Shown: positions 60,983-64,000 of the stretch, piece by piece
Position numbering within the stretch: position 1 is the stretch's first letter
How the letters are laid out: every line of letters begins with the position of its first letter
DNA from: Candidatus Eisenbergiella stercoravium
Lineage (GTDB): Bacteria; Bacillota; Clostridia; Lachnospirales; Lachnospiraceae
Assembly: GCA_019113175.1 (NCBI GenBank)
Contig: DXHY01000027.1
Span: 1 to 64,000 of the forward strand
Direction: 5' to 3'
DNA: 64,000 bases
Translations under genes and position numbers: made by a program
Notes under the pieces: generated by a model
What the model was told of the DNA's origin: nothing
What the model saw: only the letters and a program-made list of their open reading frames with translations
Databases searched by the model: none

Positions 60983-61075
60983 TCCGCTATTTTATTATTC
61001 TGCGTTTTCTTTCAAAATCCTTTTTTATTTTTTCGAAAAAGTTTTCATATCGCTTTTTCGCTTCGCAGACAGACC

Positions 61076-62212
61076 TTATGCTGCAGGGTTATGATTTCTC
61101 CTGCTCCGTCCCTGTCCGTGCCCGCCGCAGGCCTCCTCGTATTCTTTCAGCTTCTGCCGGGCCTCCCGGCTCAGATTCACAGGTACCTGGATCTGTACCG
61201 TCACGTACTGATCGCCATGAACGCCCGGATTGGACATGGACACAATGCCCTTTCCTTTCAGCCGGATCTTCGTGCCGGACTGGGTTCCTTCCTTAATTTT
61301 GCAGACCACATTTCCGGAAATGGTGGGAACCGTTACCTCTCCGCCGAAAACCGCTGTTGTAAACGGAATGGAAACGGTGGTATACACATCCATTCCCTTC
61401 CGCTCAAAACCAGACTTCTCTCCTACCGTCACCTTCAGCAGCAGATCTCCCGGCTGCGCACCGCCCGTTCCTGAAGCGCCCTTGCCCTTCAGGCGGATGC
61501 TCTTTCCGGATTCTATTCCCGCAGGAATATGCACCTGCAGAGACTGAATGCTGCCATCCTCTCTCTGAAGCCGGATCATCTTGTCGCAGCCAAAGGCTGC
61601 CTCATCAAAGGTAACGGATACCTCCGCCCTCAGATCTGCGCCCTTCCGCTGACCGCCGAAATCTCCGAAGCCGCCCTGGTAAAAGCCGCTTCCCGTTCCC
61701 TGGCCGCCGGCTCCATATCCGGTCCGGCTCCAGGATGCACCTCCATCGCCGGTTCCATGGAATCCGTTGGTTCCATGGAATCCGTTGGTTCCATGAAATC
61801 CGCCGGTTCCGTTGCTTCCATGGAAGAAGTCTCCAAACAGATCGCCAAAAAGATCATCCATATTTCCGCCTTCAAAATGAAACTCCTGATAGCCGCCGTT
61901 TCCGTCGAAACCGTGGAAGCCATTAAAGCCCTGGAAGCCGCCTGCTCCATCCGTGCCGCCATAGGCGCCCTGTCCTGCGCTGCCGTCAAAGGCCGCGTGG
62001 CCAAACCGGTCGTACAGCTTCTTCTTTTCCGGATCGCTCAGCACCTCATAGGCCTCCGTCACTTCCTTAAACATCTGTTCTGCCTGCTGGTTGCCCGCAT
62101 TCGTATCGGGATGATATTTCTTTGCCAGTTTTCTGTATGCTTTTTTAATCGCTGCGGCGTCCGCATTTCTATCAACGCCCAGCACCTCATAATAATCTCT
62201 CTTGCCAGTCAT
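61076..62212 (-). CDS. DnaJ-like co-chaperone lacking the zinc finger (CbpA type)
   Basis: 378 residues. J domain at about 5-70 with [34 protein letters not shown] (HPD motif), a Gly/Phe-rich linker with repeated GFHGTN units (about 85-190), then the DnaJ C-terminal substrate domains ([52 protein letters not shown]). The CXXCXGXG zinc finger is absent, so it is a class B J-protein that stimulates DnaK. ATG 62212 is used; the track's start is a GTG four codons earlier. Confidence 0.93.
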   Translation of the reverse strand: MTGKRDYYEVLGVDRNADAAAIKKAYRKLAKKYHPDTNAGNQQAEQMFKEVTEAYEVLSDPEKKKLYDRFGHAAFDGSAGQGAYGGTDGAGGFQGFNGFHGFDGNGGYQEFHFEGGNMDDLFGDLFGDFFHGSNGTGGFHGTNGFHGTNGFHGTGDGGASWSRTGYGAGGQGTGSGFYQGGFGDFGGQRKGADLRAEVSVTFDEAAFGCDKMIRLQREDGSIQSLQVHIPAGIESGKSIRLKGKGASGTGGAQPGDLLLKVTVGEKSGFERKGMDVYTTVSIPFTTAVFGGEVTVPTISGNVVCKIKEGTQSGTKIRLKGKGIVSMSNPGVHGDQYVTVQIQVPVNLSREARQKLKEYEEACGGHGQGRSRRNHNPAA

Positions 62213-62308
62213 ATACTTCTTCACCCTTTCTTTTTCAAAACGGGATTTTCATTCTATCCTCAAAAGAACCTCCGGCGTTCTGCCAGAGGATTCTTTTGTT
62301 CTACTTGT

Positions 62309-62337
62309 AATATAACAGCTATTTACACTGCTGTCAA
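62309..62337 (-). promoter_or_regulatory. Promoter of the DnaJ-like gene with overlapping inverted repeat
   Basis: On the minus strand TTGACA (62332-62337), 17-nt spacer, TATATT (62309-62314), close to consensus. ACAGC/GCTGT lies within the spacer and TGTAA ... TTACA spans the -10, so a repressor site is plausible. A hairpin with a short TTTT tail (about 62265-62297) lies in the leader. Confidence 0.75.
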
Positions 62338-62424
62338 GAGTTTTCCCTGATTTTCCGCCGCTTTTCCGCCGCATGGAATTTCCGCCGGGCTTTATTTGCT
62401 GCGCCCTTCTCCGCATCCGGCAGT

Positions 62425-62493
62425 TCACAATTTCTCCTCATTTTTTTCACAATTACTCCCTACAATTGCAACCTTTTCATCACAAATTTCTCC
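62425..62493 (+). promoter_or_regulatory. Three direct repeats in the htrA upstream region
   Basis: TTCACAATTTCTCC (62425-62438), TTCACAATTACTCC (62446-62459) and TCACAAATTTCTCC (62480-62493). The first two are 21 bp apart, about two helical turns, and a TATACT that could be a -10 follows at about 62494. The arrangement resembles response-regulator sites. Confidence 0.55.
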
Positions 62494-62612
62494 TATACTG
62501 CAAAGCATAGAAACAAAGAGAGGCAGTCAGAGATCCGCCGGATGCAAATCAGTACGGAAGCATGAATGCCAATCCTGACCAAAACAATAATCATCAGGGA
62601 AAGGAGATTTCA

Positions 62613-64000
62613 ATGATGTCTGAATATTCATATAACAATTACAACCAGAATCCTTATATGGGAAACCAGAATATGGGGAGCAATTATAATAATGTAAATA
62701 ATGTACATACGCCGGCTCCGGAACAGCCGAAGAAACATGGTGCCTCCGGCAGGGCCGTGCGTACCGCAAAGAAAATCGGAGCCATCGCGCTGAGCGCTGT
62801 TCTGTTTGGCGGCATCGCGGCAGGCACCTTCCAGGGCGTCAATTACCTGACCGGATTTATACCAGACCGAACTGCACAGGCGGCACAGGAAGCACAGGTG
62901 GAAACAGCGGAAGCCGCTTCCGGCAGTGTGGACAGCAGCCAGGTTCTTCAGGCCACCACAGCTTCCGCTTCCGGCGAGATGAGTGTGGCTGACATCGCGG
63001 ATGCCGTCATGCCATCCATTGTCTCCATCACGAACCGTTCCGTACAGGAGGTACAGAACTATTTCAGCATGTTCGGTTATTATGGCGGACAGCCGATGGA
63101 GGAAGAAACGGAAAGCGTGGGTTCCGGTATTATTATCGGACAGAATGACAGCGAGCTTCTGATCGTCACCAACAACCACGTGGTGGAAGGCGCTGATTCC
63201 CTGACCGTTTCCTTCGTTGACAATCAGGCCTATGAAGCGAACCTGAAGGGAACCGATGCAGGCAATGATCTGGCAGTCATCGCCGTACCGCTTAAGAGCA
63301 TCTCCTCCGACACCATGTCCCAGATCAAAACAGCTGCTCTGGGCGACTCCGATGCGCTTCGCGTGGGTGAGCAGGTTGTTGCAATCGGCAACGCGCTGGG
63401 TTATGGTCAGTCCGTTACTACAGGTATTGTCAGCGCCACCAACCGGACCCTGACGACACAGAACGAGAACGGCTCTGACAGCACAACGGCAACATATATC
63501 CAGACAGATGCAGCCATCAACCCCGGCAATTCCGGCGGCGCGCTGGTCAACATGAAGGGCGAAGTGGTCGGCATCAATTCTGCAAAGCTTGCCAGCACTG
63601 AGGTGGAAGGCATGGGATACGCTATCCCGATCTCGAGAGTGTCTGATATCATCAACACACTGATGAATGAAAGTACGCTGACCAGAGTGGAGGAAGCGGA
63701 CCGCGGCAGCATCGGCATCACGGTTACCACCGTTCCTTCCAGCGTGACCCAGGCCTATGGCATTCCCACGGGTATATATGTATCTGATGTTCCTGAGGGC
63801 AGCAACGCAGCGGCGGCAGGCCTCCGCAGGGGTGATGTGATCACGGCTCTGGATGGAAGAAGCGTTACGGACGTGTCCCAGCTTCAGGAGCTGCTTCAGT
63901 ATTACAGCGCCGGACAGACCGTAACTCTGACAGTACAGAGCATTGAAAACAACGCATATACGGAGAAAACCATCACCACCACGCTTGTGGCTTCTACAGA
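62613..64000 (+). CDS. HtrA/DegP-type trypsin-like protease with PDZ domain (partial)
   Basis: At least 462 codons, open at the window end and absent from the ORF track. A cytoplasmic Asn/Tyr-rich N-terminus (about 1-40), one membrane anchor (KKIGAIALSAVLFGGIAAGTF about 50-70), then a protease domain with His in VTNNHVVEGAD, Asp in NDLAVIAVP and Ser in INPGNSGGALVNMKG, and a PDZ domain (GIYVSDVPEGSNAAAAGLRRGDVITALDGRSV). It degrades misfolded exported proteins. AAAGGAG lies 6 nt upstream of ATG 62613. Divergent from the DnaJ-like gene. Confidence 0.95.
   Translation, partial: MMSEYSYNNYNQNPYMGNQNMGSNYNNVNNVHTPAPEQPKKHGASGRAVRTAKKIGAIALSAVLFGGIAAGTFQGVNYLTGFIPDRTAQAAQEAQVETAEAASGSVDSSQVLQATTASASGEMSVADIADAVMPSIVSITNRSVQEVQNYFSMFGYYGGQPMEEETESVGSGIIIGQNDSELLIVTNNHVVEGADSLTVSFVDNQAYEANLKGTDAGNDLAVIAVPLKSISSDTMSQIKTAALGDSDALRVGEQVVAIGNALGYGQSVTTGIVSATNRTLTTQNENGSDSTTATYIQTDAAINPGNSGGALVNMKGEVVGINSAKLASTEVEGMGYAIPISRVSDIINTLMNESTLTRVEEADRGSIGITVTTVPSSVTQAYGIPTGIYVSDVPEGSNAAAAGLRRGDVITALDGRSVTDVSQLQELLQYYSAGQTVTLTVQSIENNAYTEKTITTTLVAST

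Overview
The window looks like a chromosomal segment of a Lachnospiraceae-type clostridium (Firmicutes, class Clostridia). The evidence is a perfect CIRCE operator in front of groES-groEL, strong GGAGG-type ribosome sites, the clostridial order dgt-dnaG-rpoD-trmK, a fused PheA, a fused FolB-FolK, and several small protein types typical of that family. This placement is inferred from gene content, not from a database search. No prophage, integrase, transposase, CRISPR array or tRNA was recognised. Most genes lie on the minus strand.

Layout. 0-5 kb: rel (partial) and apt behind a long structured leader, a YdcF-like membrane protein, groL-groS. 5-10 kb: TraX-like and metallo-beta-lactamase-fold proteins, and a divergent ABC-F / PHP / HAD group. 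10-15.4 kb: an acyltransferase, a secreted protein and a MacAB-type efflux system. 15.5-24.5 kb: HAD phosphatases, maf, polyphosphate kinase and exopolyphosphatase, a DUF815 ATPase, pheA. 24.6-29 kb: a complete folate operon (folC-folE-HD-folP-folBK). 29-33.3 kb: a small CmpB-type membrane protein, a MATE pump, a PH-domain protein and pyrBI with a leader peptide and attenuator-like hairpin. 33.3-37.2 kb: an XRE regulator, ugd, two envelope proteins and a second XRE regulator beside an AT-rich phased repeat. 37.3-42.5 kb: a sugar isomerase / DUF4867 / xylulokinase operon with a divergent LacI regulator. 42.5-45.7 kb: a siroheme sulfite/nitrite reductase and a long coiled-coil protein. 45.7-52.3 kb: a zinc block (znuABC, two COG0523 GTPases, a CmpB-type protein, YlmH). 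52.6-64 kb: a trypsin-like lipoprotein, RNase P RNA, a TGS-uridine kinase fusion, trmK, rpoD, dnaG, dgt, a DnaJ-like co-chaperone and a partial HtrA protease.

The most unusual content is between genes. Three intergenic elements (about 1.3, 16.8 and 27.6 kb) share one architecture: consecutive near-perfect hairpins immediately upstream of a gene's ribosome site, with compensatory stem changes between copies. A second family, about 95 nt in two copies (31.7 and 45.4 kb), lies in the 5' leaders of pyrB and the coiled-coil gene; both copies keep an open reading frame and a stem-loop. There is also an AT-rich array with TATAGTAT-like words spaced exactly 30 bp apart next to an XRE regulator, GC hairpins directly upstream of several ribosome sites, and a recurrent CGGN-ATGGAGG start-site layout.

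Limits: all family names rest on reading motifs and overall sequence character; no alignment, folding or database search was run. Starts were moved from the ORF track where a Shine-Dalgarno favoured an internal codon.
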